NCBI GenBank assembly: GCA_026018925.1
Contig: JAKSZU010000016.1
Location: 27,866,877-27,930,876, forward strand
DNA from: Tupaia tana
Lineage: Eukaryota; Chordata; Mammalia; Scandentia; Tupaiidae
Length of the DNA stretch: 64,000 nt
Direction of reading: 5' to 3'
Position numbers and translations under genes: made by a program. Shown here piece by piece: positions 22,706 through 32,077 of this stretch; within the stretch, counting starts at the first letter, position 1, and every line of letters starts with the position of its first letter. The notes under the pieces were generated by a model. It had not been told where the DNA came from and made no database searches. It saw only the letters and a program-made list of their open reading frames with translations.

Positions 22706-23521
22706 GCCCAGAGCAAGCAGAAAGGAATGAGGTTCATAGATTGGTTGAGGGATTAGCCAGGGCTGAGTGAAGAAATGCTTCTTCCTTCATATGAGTTATG
22801 TTTGGGTCTAGAGTTAGGCAAATTTGTAAGTGAGAGAATGAGAGGCATTCCTAGTTCACTTTCTCAGTGAGATAGAAAATTAAGCCATTTGTTGAGGGTA
22901 ACTGTGGATGGTTGGGGTTCATGTTAAGATGAGCCAAAGAACTGCTGGGTGGAAATAAGAGAAGAGAATAGGCTGAAACCATGAACTGGAATTGGAACAC
23001 TCAACTGGAACTGTTGTGCAATTAGGCCCTATTAAGTTCAGAAAGCCTGAAAAAATCACATTCTTGTACTGATTGGGAATTGTAGGACAAGTTCTACAGA
23101 TAATAAGAATGCCAGAAAGTTGGAAGTGGTAGAGAAATTGGTAGAAATGAGAAGGATGATGTTGGGAAGCAAGGGTGACAAAGCCAGAGAGGTTGATTAA
23201 CTAGAAAAAATGGAGAGGCTAAGGAATCAAGGGTCAGGTTGAACTCAAAGCTATGGTAGTGGGTGTGGTAAAGTGAAATAGCTACAAGGATGAGTGCTTA
23301 TGGTAAGAACACTGGCTACTAGAATTAAGATGTCAGAGTTACAACAGCTAAAGTGGAGGGTAGGTCATGGTCTGGGATTAGAGAAAGTCAAGACTGGGAG
23401 GCTGTGCTGCAAGAAGGAAGATATCTAATCTCCCAAGCCAGGGATTGTCAAGGAGAGGAAGACTGTGAGCCAGAAACCATATATGTCCATGGGGAATGAA
23501 ATGGAGTCAGCAGTTAACTTT
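22706..23521. other. intron 2, unique sequence before composite copy 1
   Basis: Purine-rich unique DNA; continues as 27839-28430 once the composite element is removed. Confidence 0.65.
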
Positions 23522-23538
23522 AAGAAGGTCATCTAGAG

Positions 23539-24479
23539 AACAGCCCTTCTTCAAGAGATAGCCTGCTCAATGGCGCCTGAGATCTAGACATGCTGGGAGA
23601 AATGAAGATGTCCCACTCCTAACTGGGCCTCCATCATACAAAACCCACGTGAACAGCCCTTCTTCAAGAGATAGCCTGCTCAATGGCGCCTGAGATCTAG
23701 ACATGCTGGGAGAAATGAAGATGTCCCACTCCTAACTGGGCCTCCATCATACAAAACCCACGTGGTAGGAAAACCCCTTTCATATCTCCTGTCTCTGAAT
23801 CAATCTTTGTCTCTCTCTACCTCTCACTCTCTCTCTCTGTCTGTCTGTCTGTCTGTCTGTCTTTTTTTTTAATTTTTGCTTTTTAGAATTTTTTAAGATG
23901 AGGCTTCTTACAGGGCCCTTTGGCCCCTCCCTCCTAGGCCTTTGTTTTGTTAATAATCCCCTCTGCATCTCCCAGAACAGCCCTTCTTCAAGAGATAGCC
24001 TGCTCAATGGCGCCTGAGATCTAGACATGCTGGGAGAAATGAAGATGTCCCACTCCTAACTGGGCCTCCATCATACAAAACCCACGTGGTAGGAAAACCC
24101 CTTTCATATCTCCTGTCTCTGAATCAATCTTTGTCTCTCTCTACCTCTCACTCTCTCTCTCTGTCTGTCTGTCTGTCTGTCTTTTTTTTTAAATTTTGCT
24201 TTTTAGAATTTTTTAAGATGAGGCTTCTTACAGGGCCCTTTGGCCCCTCCCTCCTAGGCCTTTGTTTTGTTAATAATCCCCTCTGCATCTCCCAGAACAG
24301 CCCTTCTTCAAGAGATAGCCTGCTCAATGGCGCCTGAGATCTAGACATGCTGGGAGAAATGAAGATGTCCCACTCCTAACTGGGCCTCCATCATACAAAA
24401 CCCACGTGGTAGGAAAACCCCTTTCATATCTCCTGTCTCTGAATCAATCTTTGTCTCTCTCTACCTCTCACTCTCTCTC

Positions 24480-24510
<31 letters not shown>

Positions 24511-24676
24511 TTTTTTTTAATTTTTGCTTTTTAGAATTTTTTAAGATGAGGCTTCTTACAGGGCCCTTTGGCCCCTCCCTCCTAGGCCTTTGTTTTGTTA
24601 ATAATCCCCTCTGCATCTCCCAGAACAGCCCTTCTTCAAGAGAAAGCCTGCTCAATGGCTCCTGAGATGTAGACAT
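23539..24676 (+). repeat. tandem ~320-bp 5' units of the composite element (copy 1)
   Basis: The landmark AACAGCCCTTCTTC recurs at 23539, 23652, 23976, 24296 and 24624. The first spacing is 113 and the next three are 324, 320 and 328, differing mainly in a CTGT microsatellite. Each full unit holds a 113-nt exon-like part ending CCCACGTG. It is followed by GTAGGAAAAC...CTGCATCTCCCAG, which has proper intron ends. The first 113-nt unit lacks that intron-like part and joins directly to the next AACAG, as a splice would. The arrangement resembles monomeric 5' UTR promoters of rodent L1. Confidence 0.85.
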
Positions 24677-24680
24677 TTCT

Positions 24681-24694
24681 CGCGGCGCGCCGCG
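24681..24694. repeat. 14-bp GC palindrome
   Basis: CGCGGCGCGCCGCG is a perfect inverted repeat at the boundary between the tandem 5' units and the HAL1-like leader. The identical motif is at 29967-29980 in the second copy. It marks the junction of two ancestral modules. Confidence 0.9.
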
Positions 24695-24910
24695 CGGTTT
24701 TCTAATTTTTGATTTTTATTGAAATTTTTTTAATATTAATTTTTCTTTTTTAGATTTATTCCAAAGCCTTTCTCTTTTTTTTCTCTGTTTCTTGTCTGGT
24801 TTTTTTTGTTGTTGTTGGTATTGTTTCCCTCTCTCTGCTTCCTTTTCTGCACACTTTCCAACCCTCATATTAAACTTCAAAAGTTTGGGAAGAAACCAAC
24901 CATCCACCAG

Positions 24911-25402
24911 ATGACTAGAAATCGCTGCAGGACCACAAGAAATATGGAGAAGCAGGAAAATGCCCCTCCTCCAATTGAAACGGATAGCTCCTCTTCGTCC
25001 ACACACAGTTCAAGGGAATTCATGGAAATGTCTGATAAACAATTCAGATCATTCATAATGGCAAAGCTAACAGAGATCGAAGAGAAGAGAGACAAGGAAC
25101 TGCTGAAGGGGAAGGAGAAAGGAGTTGAAGAGTTTTAGGAGGTGAGGAAATTCATGCAAGATCTAAAAGAGGAGTTTCACACTTTACAAAAGAATCAGAT
25201 GGAGCTGTTAGAGATGAAGGCTATAATACAAGAAGTCAAAATCTCCCTTGAAAGTATTAAAAGCAGACTAGATCATTCAGAAAATGGAATCTCTAATGTA
25301 GAAGAGAAAATGGCTGGCCTAGAAAGGTCCACCATAAAGACTGAGAAAATGGCCCAAAACTTTGAGAATAATATGCAAGAAGTACTAGATACAATTAAAC
25401 GT
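24911..25402 (+). pseudogene. HAL1-type ORF1 5' half inside composite copy 1
   Basis: Reading from ATG 24911 gives MTRNRC...MEKQENAPPP, then SREFMEMSDKQFRSFIMAKL, in-frame TAG at 25136-25138, then EVRKFMQDLKEEFHTLQKNQ and KMAGLERSTIKTEKMAQNF. This is the N-terminal and coiled-coil part of a half-LINE ORF1, alignable with the separate HAL1 at 19921-20352. It stops being HAL1-like just after DTIK, before the RNA-recognition domain, where the GC-rich module begins. The same TAG is found in copy 2, so it is inherited by the family and not a private lesion. The frame continues into the VNTR as far as 25699. Confidence 0.75.
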
Positions 25403-25555
25403 CCAGGGGCGGCAGGCGGGGGCTCCGCTCCGCGTGCCGGCGCGTGGGGGTGGGGAGGCGGGCGCGGGGGCTCCAATCCACGTGCTGGGGTGCGGGGTCA
25501 GGGTGCGGGGGCTCCGCTCCACGTGCCCTGTCTGGAGGTCTGGCCCGACAGGCTC

Positions 25556-27413
25556 TGCCCCACGTGCCTTGGCCTGGGTCTGTCCCATGTGCCGTGGCTG
25601 GGGCTCTGCTCCGCGGGCCGTGGCTGGGGTCTGCCCCGCGTGTCGTGGCTGGGGCCCTGTCCCGCGTGCCGTGGCCGGGGTCTGCCCCGCGTGCCGTGAC
25701 CGGGACTCTGCCCCGCGTGCCGTGGCCGGGGTCTGCCCCGCGAGCCTTGGCCGGGGTCTGCCCCGTGTGCCGTGGCCGGGGCTCTGCTCCGCATGCCCTA
25801 TCCGGAGGTCCGGCCCGACTGGGGCTCTGCCCCGCGTGCCGTGGCCGGGCTCTGCCCCGCGTGCCGTGGCCGGGGTATGCCCCCGCGTGCCGTGGCCGGG
25901 TTCTGCCCCACGTGCCGTGGCCGGGACTCTGCCCCGCGTGCCGTGGCCGGGGTCTGCCCCGCGTGCCGTGGCCGGGGTCTGACCCCGCGTGCCATGGCCA
26001 GGTTCTGCCCCGCATGCCGTGGCCGTGGTCCTGTCCCCGCGTGCCGTGGCCGGGGTCTGCCCCGCGTGCCGTGGCCATGGTCCTGTCCCCGCTGCCGTGG
26101 CCGGGGTCTGCCCCGCGTGCCGTGGCCGGGGTCTGCCCCCGCGTGCCGTGGCCGTGTCCCTGCCCCGCGTGCCGTGGCCGGGGTCTGCCCCCGTGTGCCG
26201 TGGCCGGGGTCTGCCCCCGCGTGCCGTGGCCGTGGTCCTGTCCCCGCGTGCCGTGGCCGGGGTCTGCCCCGTGTGCCGTGGCCGGGGTCTGCCCCGCGTG
26301 CCGTGGCCGGGGTCTGCCCCGCGTGCCGTGGCCGGGACTCTGCCCCGCGTGCCGTGGCCGGGGTCTGTCCCCGCGTGCCGTGGCCGGGGTCTGCCCCCGC
26401 GTGTCGTGGCCGTGGTCCTGTCCCCGCGTGCCGTGGCCGGGGTCAGCCCCCGCGTGCCGTGGCCGGGGTCTGCCCCCGCGTGCCGTGGCCGGGACTCTGC
26501 CCCGCGTGCCGTGGCCGGGGTCTGTCCCCGCGTGCCGTGGCCGGGGCCCTGCCCCGCGTGCCGTGGCCGGGGTCTGCCCCCGTGTGCCGTGGCCGGGGTC
26601 TGCCCCCGCGTGTCGTGGCCGTGGTCCTGTCCCCGCGTGCCGTGGCCGGGGTCAGCCCCCGCGTGCCGTGGCCGGGGTCTGCCCCGCGTGCCGTGGCCGG
26701 GGTCTGCCCCCACGTGCCGTGGCCATGGTCCTGTCCCCGCGTGCCGTGGCTGGGGTCAGCCCCCGCGTGCCGTGGCCGGGGTCTGCCCCGCGTGCCGTGG
26801 CCGGGACTCTGCCCCGCGTGCCGTGGCCGGGGTCTGTCCCCGCGTGCCGTGGCCGGGGCCCTGCCCCGCGTGCCGTGGCCGGGGTCTGCCCCCGTGTGCC
26901 GTGGCCGGGGTCTGCCCCCGCGTGCCGTGGCCGTGGTCCTGTCCCCGCGTGCCGTGGCCGGGGTCAGCCCCCGCGTGCCGTGGCCGGGGTCTGCCCCGCG
27001 TGCCGTGGCCGGGACTCTGCCCCGCGTGCCGTGGCCGGAGGTCTGCCCCGCGTGCCGTGGCCGGAGGTCTGCCCCGCGTGCCGTGGCCGGGGTCTGCCCC
27101 CGCGTGCCGTGGCCGGGGTCTGCCCCCGCGTGCCGTGGCCGGGGTCTGCCCCGCGTGCCGTGGCCGGGGTCTGCCCCGCGTGCCGTGGCCGGACTCTGCC
27201 CCGCGTGCCGTGGCCGGGGTCTGCCCCCGCGTGCCGTGGCCGGGGTCTGCCCCGCGTGCCGTGGCCGGGGTCTGCCCCGCGTGCCGTGGCCAGGACTCTG
27301 CCCCGCGTGCCGTGGCCGGGGTCTGCCCCCGCGTGCCGTGGCCGGGGTCTGCCCCGCGGGCCGTGGCCGGGGCTCTGCCCCCGCGGGCCGTGGCCGGGAT
27401 CTGCCCCGCGTGC
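25556..27413 (+). repeat. GC-rich VNTR of composite copy 1
   Basis: There are about 70 units of 25 or 26 bases, consensus CGTGCCGTGGCC followed by a variable G4-5TCTGCCCC(C)G half. Recurrent variants are GGGACTCTG, GTGGTCCTG, GGGGTCAGC and GGGGCCCTG. The variants recur in blocks: GGGACTCTG anchors at 26334, 26491, 26803 and 27011 start similar multi-unit blocks, so larger segments were duplicated. A divergent GC-rich lead-in occupies 25403-25555. Because units are rarely a multiple of three and lack A/T, almost every frame on both strands is open for hundreds of codons. Confidence 0.92.
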
Positions 27414-27784
27414 CGCAATCGCTGATGGCCGTCTCTGCTTTCCTGAGCCGCGTTCCTGAAACTGTGTTCCATGGAGATTCACCTACATTTGCGGGGCTGC
27501 ACGAGACCCACCCTTGGTCCAGCCCTGAGTGCAGTCTACGTTTCCTATTGTTGGGAACTTTATGATCTGATAATTGGAAAAAAAAAAATCATGTTTATCA
27601 TAAAAAATAATTAGAAAAATAATAATAATGATTGGGGGAAACATAGGAAAGATATTGAATGTTGAAGCGGGGAGATTAATGTCTCTGTACTGACTGACAT
27701 GCATGGCATTCCCTTTTGAAAAAGCAATGTAATACACTGTAAAGTTGTATGTAATTCAATGTAATAAAAAAATAGATAATAAAA

Positions 27785-27823
<39 letters not shown>
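27414..27823 (+). mobile_element. 3' end and poly(A) of composite copy 1
   Basis: A unique segment of about 355 bases follows the VNTR (GATGGCCGTCTCTGC ... TGTAATAAAAAAATAG), then an A-rich tail of about 40 bases leading to the TSD. It is almost identical to 32078-32430. It does not resemble the 3' end of the HAL1 at 22000-22240, so it comes from another, unrecognised source, possibly the 3' UTR of the LINE that supplies the enzymes. Confidence 0.75.
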
Positions 27824-27827
<4 letters not shown>

Positions 27828-28431
27828 AGGTCATCTAGTATGAGTTAGAAGCAAAAGGAATTTCTGCCAGAAGATAAAAGAGAGTAGCTATACAGGCTTT
27901 CCAAATACCTTCTCCTCCTCCAGGGCTTGAAGTACATTAGTGAAGGGAAATGGGCAGCCTCTACTTGAAAGCTATAGGGGAATAGGGAACTTCAGGAAGA
28001 AGTCAGGTTGAAGTCAAGAACATTGATGGAGTATTATTATGAATGGGTTGAGGACTGGAATGGGGAGAAGTTTGTAATTTAATAGGGGTTCCATAAGACA
28101 AACTGAGGAATTGGGAGAGAAAACAGTGCGAAAAGAAAAAGAAGAATCACAGGAGATGATCACAGATGTCAGATGACCACAGATGTAGTATTTTGGGCAT
28201 CAACTAAGACAACAATACACATACGCACGCACACACATACACACTTTGGTTGTCTTCTTGAAAACTTTTCATACAACTATTTCTGTCCTTAATACGTATG
28301 TAACATTCTGCAGATCACTAAATGCCTTTACAGACATTCACATGTTGGCATATCACATGTTTCTTCCCCCCTCAAGTTGAAAATTACAAAAATAGCCTCA
28401 ACTGTATTTGGCATCCTGAATATTCTTCCAG

Positions 28432-28900
28432 AACCCTGAAACTCCCTGCGCTGACTGGGAGGCAAGTGTGCCAGAAATGACATTATGTGACTCCTAAGGT
28501 TACATCATGAAAAGTGACACACAATTTCTCTCTGGTGCTCTCTTTGGAGACACACATCTTTAGAATCCTGAGCCACCACCTACGAATTCTGGTTGCCCTG
28601 AAGGCACCAAGCTGGAGAAACCGTGGGTAGAGGCCACACAGAGACAGAAATGCTCGAGAAGCCATGTTTAGGCCCTCAGCAATTTAAGTCTTCTAAGCCC
28701 AGACTCCAGACCTGTGAGTGAGTGAGTCAGATGACAGCCTGGCCATTGTCTGGCTGCAAACACATGGAACACTCCAAGTGGGGACTGTTAGGCTGATCCC
28801 AGACAACACCCAGAACCATGAGAGATAATAAAATGATTGTTGGGGTTTTATTAAGGTTTCTATTCTCCTAGGTTTAGATTGTTGAGTGTTTGTTTGTTTT
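28432..28900 (+). mobile_element. old MaLR LTR fossil (MLT1 type)
   Basis: GGCAAGTGTGCCAGAAATGA, GACTCCTAAGGTTACATCATG and GAGATAATAAAATGATTGTTG follow MLT1-class LTR sequence. The element is broken and very old (placental-mammal age). Its 3' end probably resumes at 29305-29335 after two SINEs. Confidence 0.55.
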
Positions 28901-28925
28901 AAAGAATTATATTATTTAACTTCAT

Positions 28926-28968
<43 letters not shown>

Positions 28969-29300
28969 TTTTAATTTTACCAAAGAGGGGCAGTGAGACA
29001 GAGAGCAAGAAGAGAGGGAAAGTGAGGAAGCAAGCTGCAAGATCTGGGACTCAAACCACAGTTGGCCATGTGGGAATCCAGCACCCTTCACTACCACGCC
29101 ACCTACAGGCCCCTGTTTGTTTTTAACATTTATTTATTTATCTATCTGTCTGTCTGTCTATCTATCTATTTGTTTTGATTCTGTCTTTCTCTCTGTCTAC
29201 TTATTTGTTGTGATTTTCAAGCTGCCAGGTCTGAGATTCGAACTAGGACTTGAACATGGGAATTCAGCACCTTAACCACCATGCCACCTGCTGGCCCTCC
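28901..29300 (-). mobile_element. two short-form SINEs in an MLT1 fossil
   Basis: 28901-29114 and 29118-29300, both reverse; the first has a (TTTA)14-type tail, the second a (TCTG/TCTA)n run. Confidence 0.7.
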
Positions 29301-29370
29301 AACTGTTGGAGTTTTAAAAGCCACTATGTTTCTTTAGCAGCTCATTTCACTTAAGTAAATAACTGGATGA

Positions 29371-29476
29371 AGTCGTCGGGAGAGCGCCATGGCAGCCCTA
29401 CGCGCCTTGCTGCCTTTAGTCCGCATACAGCTGCGCCCCGCCGCCCGCTGCTATGTCCTGCGTTCCTTCGCCTCGG
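29371..29476 (+). pseudogene. ECHS1: ECHS1 first exon captured at 5' end of composite copy 2
   Basis: ATG at 29389 opens MAALRALLPLVR, then LRPAARC and RSFASE. Human ECHS1 (mitochondrial short-chain enoyl-CoA hydratase) starts MAALRVLLSCVRGPLRP, then RPFASG, and mouse starts MAALRALLP. Human coding exon 1 ends at about this FAS(G) position, which fits TCGG at 29473-29476 being the exon end. The next ten bases (29477-29486, AATTATGGAG) are unassigned. From 29487 the sequence is the composite element's 5' exon. No ECHS1 intron or exon 2 follows. The fused frame runs 44 codons to TGA at 29521. The CpG-rich sequence contrasts with the AT-rich flank. Confidence 0.8.
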
Positions 29477-29486
29477 AATTATGGAG

Positions 29487-29962
29487 CCCTTCTTCAAGAG
29501 AAAGCCTGCTCAATGGCTCCTGAGATGTAGACATGCTGGGAGAAATGAAGATGTCCCACTCCTAACTGGGCCTCCAGCATACAAAACCCACGTGAACAGC
29601 CCTTCTTCAAGAGAAAGCCTGCTCAATGGCTCCTGAGATGTAGACATGCTGGGAGAAATGAAGATGTCCCACTCCTAACTGGGCCTCCAGCATACAAAAC
29701 CCACGTGGTAGGAAAACCCCTTTCATATCTCCTGTCTCTGAATCAATCTTTGTCTCTCTCTACCTCTCACTCTCTCTCTCTCTGTCTGTCTGTCTTTTTT
29801 TTTTAATTTTTGCTTTTTAGAATTTTTTAAGGTGAGGCTTCTTACAGGGCCCTTTGGCCCCTCCCTCCTAGGCCTTTGTTTTGTTAATAATCCCCTCTGC
29901 TCCTCCCAGAACAGCCCTTCTTCAAGAGAAAGCCTGCTCAATGGCTCCTGAGATGTAGACAT
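29487..29962 (+). repeat. 5' units of composite copy 2
   Basis: CCCTTCTTCAAG recurs at 29487, 29600 and 29915. The first spacing of 113 is the intron-less, spliced form (CCCACGTG joined directly to AACAG at 29594/29595). The second is a full 315-bp unit with its GTAGG...CCCAG part. Only one full unit is present, against three in copy 1. Confidence 0.85.
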
Positions 29963-30197
29963 TTCTCGCGGCGCGCCGCGCGGTTTTCTAATTTTTGATT
30001 TTTATTGAAATTTTTTTAATATTAATTTTTCTTTTTTAGATTTATTCCAAAGCTTTTCTATTTTTTTTCTCTGTTTCTTGTCTGTCTTTTTTTTGTTGTT
30101 GTTGGTATTGTTTCCCTCTCTCTGCTTCCTTTTCTGCACACTTCCCAACCGTCATATTAAACTTCAAAAGTTTGGGAAGAAACCAACCATCCACCAG

Positions 30198-30689
30198 ATG
30201 ACTAGAAATCGCTGCAGGACCACAAGAAATATGGAGAAGCAGGAAAATGCCCCTCCTCCAGTTGAAACGGATAGCTCCTCTTCATCCACACTCAGTTCAA
30301 GGGAATTCATGGAAATGTCTGATAAACAATTCAGATCATTCATAATGGCAAAGCTAACAGAGATCGAAGAGAAGAGAGACAAGGAACTGCTGAAGGCGAA
30401 GGAGAAAGGAGTTGAAGAGTTCTAGGAGGTGAGGAAATTCATGCAAGATCTAAAAGAGGAGTTTCACACTTTACAAAAGAATCAGATGGAGCTGTTAGAG
30501 ATGAAGGCTATAATACAAGAAGTCAAAATCTCCCTTGAAAGTATTAAAAGCAGACTAGATCATTCAGAAAATGGAATCTCTAATGTAGAAGAGAAAATGG
30601 CTGGCCTAGAAAGGTCCACCATAAAGACTGAGAAAATGGCCCAAAACTTTAAGAATAATATGCAAGAAGTACTAGATACAATTAAACGT
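30198..30689 (+). pseudogene. HAL1-type ORF1 5' half inside composite copy 2
   Basis: This has the same reading as in copy 1, with the family TAG at 30423-30425 and very few substitutions. After that stop the frame is open from 30429 through the whole VNTR to 32081. This gives a nominal 550-residue fusion of a coiled coil to an Ala/Pro/Arg/Gly/Cys-rich repeat. I regard the repeat part as fortuitous because several other frames are equally open. Confidence 0.72.
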
Positions 30690-30845
30690 CCAGGGGCGGC
30701 AGGCGGGGGCTCCGCTCCGCGTGCCGGCGCGTGGGGGTGGGGAGGCGGGCGTGGGGGCTCCAATCCACGTGCTGGGGTGCGGGGTCAGGGCGCGGGGGCT
30801 CCGCTCCACGTGCCCTGTCTGGAGGTCTGGCCCGACGGGCTCTGC

Positions 30846-32077
30846 CCCACGTGCCGTGGCCGGGGCTCTGTCCTGTGTGCCATGGCCGGGGTCTGCCCCG
30901 CGTGCCGTGGCCGGGGTTTGCCCCGCGTGCCTTGGTCGGGGTCTGTCCCGCGTGCCGTGGCCGGGCTCTGCCTCGCGTGCCGTGGCCGGGGTATGCCCCC
31001 GCGTGCCGTGGCCGGGTTCTGCCCCCGCGTGCCGTGGCCGGGTTCTGCCCCGCGTGCCGTGGCCGTGGTCCTGTCCCCACGTGCCGTGGCCGGGGTCTGC
31101 CCCGTGTGCTGTGGCCGGGGTCTGTCCCGCGTGCCGTGGCCGGGTTCTGTCCCCGCGTGCCGTGGCCGGGGTCTGCCCCCGCGTGCCGTGGCCGGGGCCC
31201 TGTCCTGCGTGCCGTGGCCGGGGCCTGTCCCCGCGTGCCGTGGCCGGGGTCTGTCCCGCGTGCCGTGGCCGGGTTCTGTCCCCGCGTGCCGTGGCCGGGG
31301 TCTGCCCCCTCGTGCCGTGGCCGGGGCCCTGTCCCGCGTGCCGTGGCCGGGACTCTGCCCCGCGTGCCGTGGCCGGGACTCTGCCCCGCGTGCCGTGGCC
31401 GGGGTCTGTCCCCGCGTGCCGTGGCCGGGGTCTGCCCCCGCGTGCCGTGGCCGGGACTCTGCCCCGCGTGCCGTGGCCGGGGTCCTGCCCCGCGTGCCGT
31501 GGCCGGGGCCCTGCCCCGCGTGCCGTGGCCGGGGTCTGCCCCGCGTGCCGTGGCCGGGGCTCTGCCCCGCGTGCCGTGGCCGAGGCCTGCCCCCGCGTGC
31601 CGTGGCCGTGGTCCTGTCCCCGCGTGCCGTGGCCGGGGTTCTGCCCCGCGTGCCGTGGCCGGGTTCTGTCCCCCACGTGCCGTGGCCGGGGTCTGCCCCC
31701 TCGTGCCGTGGCCGGGGCCCTGTCCCGCGTGCCGTGGCCGGGGTTCTGCCTCGCGTGCCGTGGCCGGGGTCTGCCCCCGCGTGCCATGGCCGGGACTCTG
31801 CCCCGCGTGCCGTGGCCGGGACTCTGCCCCGCGTGCCGTGGCCGGGGTCTGCCCCTGCGTGCCGTGGCCGGGGTTTTGCCCCGCGTGCCGTGGCCGGGGT
31901 CGGCCCCGCGTGCCGTGGCCGGGGTTCTGCCCCCGCGTGCCGTGGCCGGGTTCTGTCCCCGCGTGCCGTGGCCGGGGCTCTGCCCCACGTGCCGTGGCCG
32001 GGGTCTGCCCCGCGTGCCGTGGCCGGGGCTCTGCCCCCGCGGGCCGTGGCCGGGATCTGCCCCGCGTGCCGCAACCG
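30846..32077 (+). repeat. GC-rich VNTR of composite copy 2
   Basis: About 49 units share the 25/26-bp consensus of copy 1 (CGTGCCGTGGCC core) but with a different order and number of variants. Forms such as GGGTTCTGTCC are frequent here and rare in copy 1. The lead-in 30690-30845 is nearly identical to 25403-25555. Length therefore differs by about 600 bp between two otherwise near-identical elements, as expected of a VNTR. Confidence 0.92.

Larger units (their letters stand above)
23537..27823 (+). mobile_element. composite HAL1-VNTR retrotransposon, copy 1
   Basis: This is a complete insertion flanked by a perfect 15-bp target-site duplication, AAGAAGGTCATCTAG (23522-23536 and 27824-27838). 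It starts at a TTT|AAGA site typical of LINE-1 endonuclease and ends in a long poly(A). Parts in order: a spliced 113-nt unit, three tandem ~320-bp units and a partial unit (23539-24676); a GC palindrome; HAL1-type 5' UTR and the first half of ORF1 (about 24700-25400); a GC-rich lead-in and a ~1.86-kb VNTR (to about 27413); and a ~355-bp unique 3' end with an AATAAA-rich tail. It encodes no reverse transcriptase, so it must be mobilised in trans, probably by L1. It lies antisense to DHTKD1 in intron 2. Confidence 0.88.

Noticed and set aside
25556-27413. CRISPR-like array
   Set aside because: Units are contiguous with no unique spacers, and the host is a mammal.
25385-27565. Very long open frames (up to 671 codons) across the GC-rich repeats on both strands
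   Set aside because: They arise because the 25/26-bp GC-only unit contains no stop in most frames. Overlapping frames on both strands are equally open and the products are low-complexity, so I do not call proteins.
29477-29486. The ten bases AATTATGGAG as part of ECHS1 exon 1
   Set aside because: The human exon ends at the TCGG position, so these may be a different joint (alternative donor, small cryptic exon or element variant). Not resolvable here, so left unassigned.
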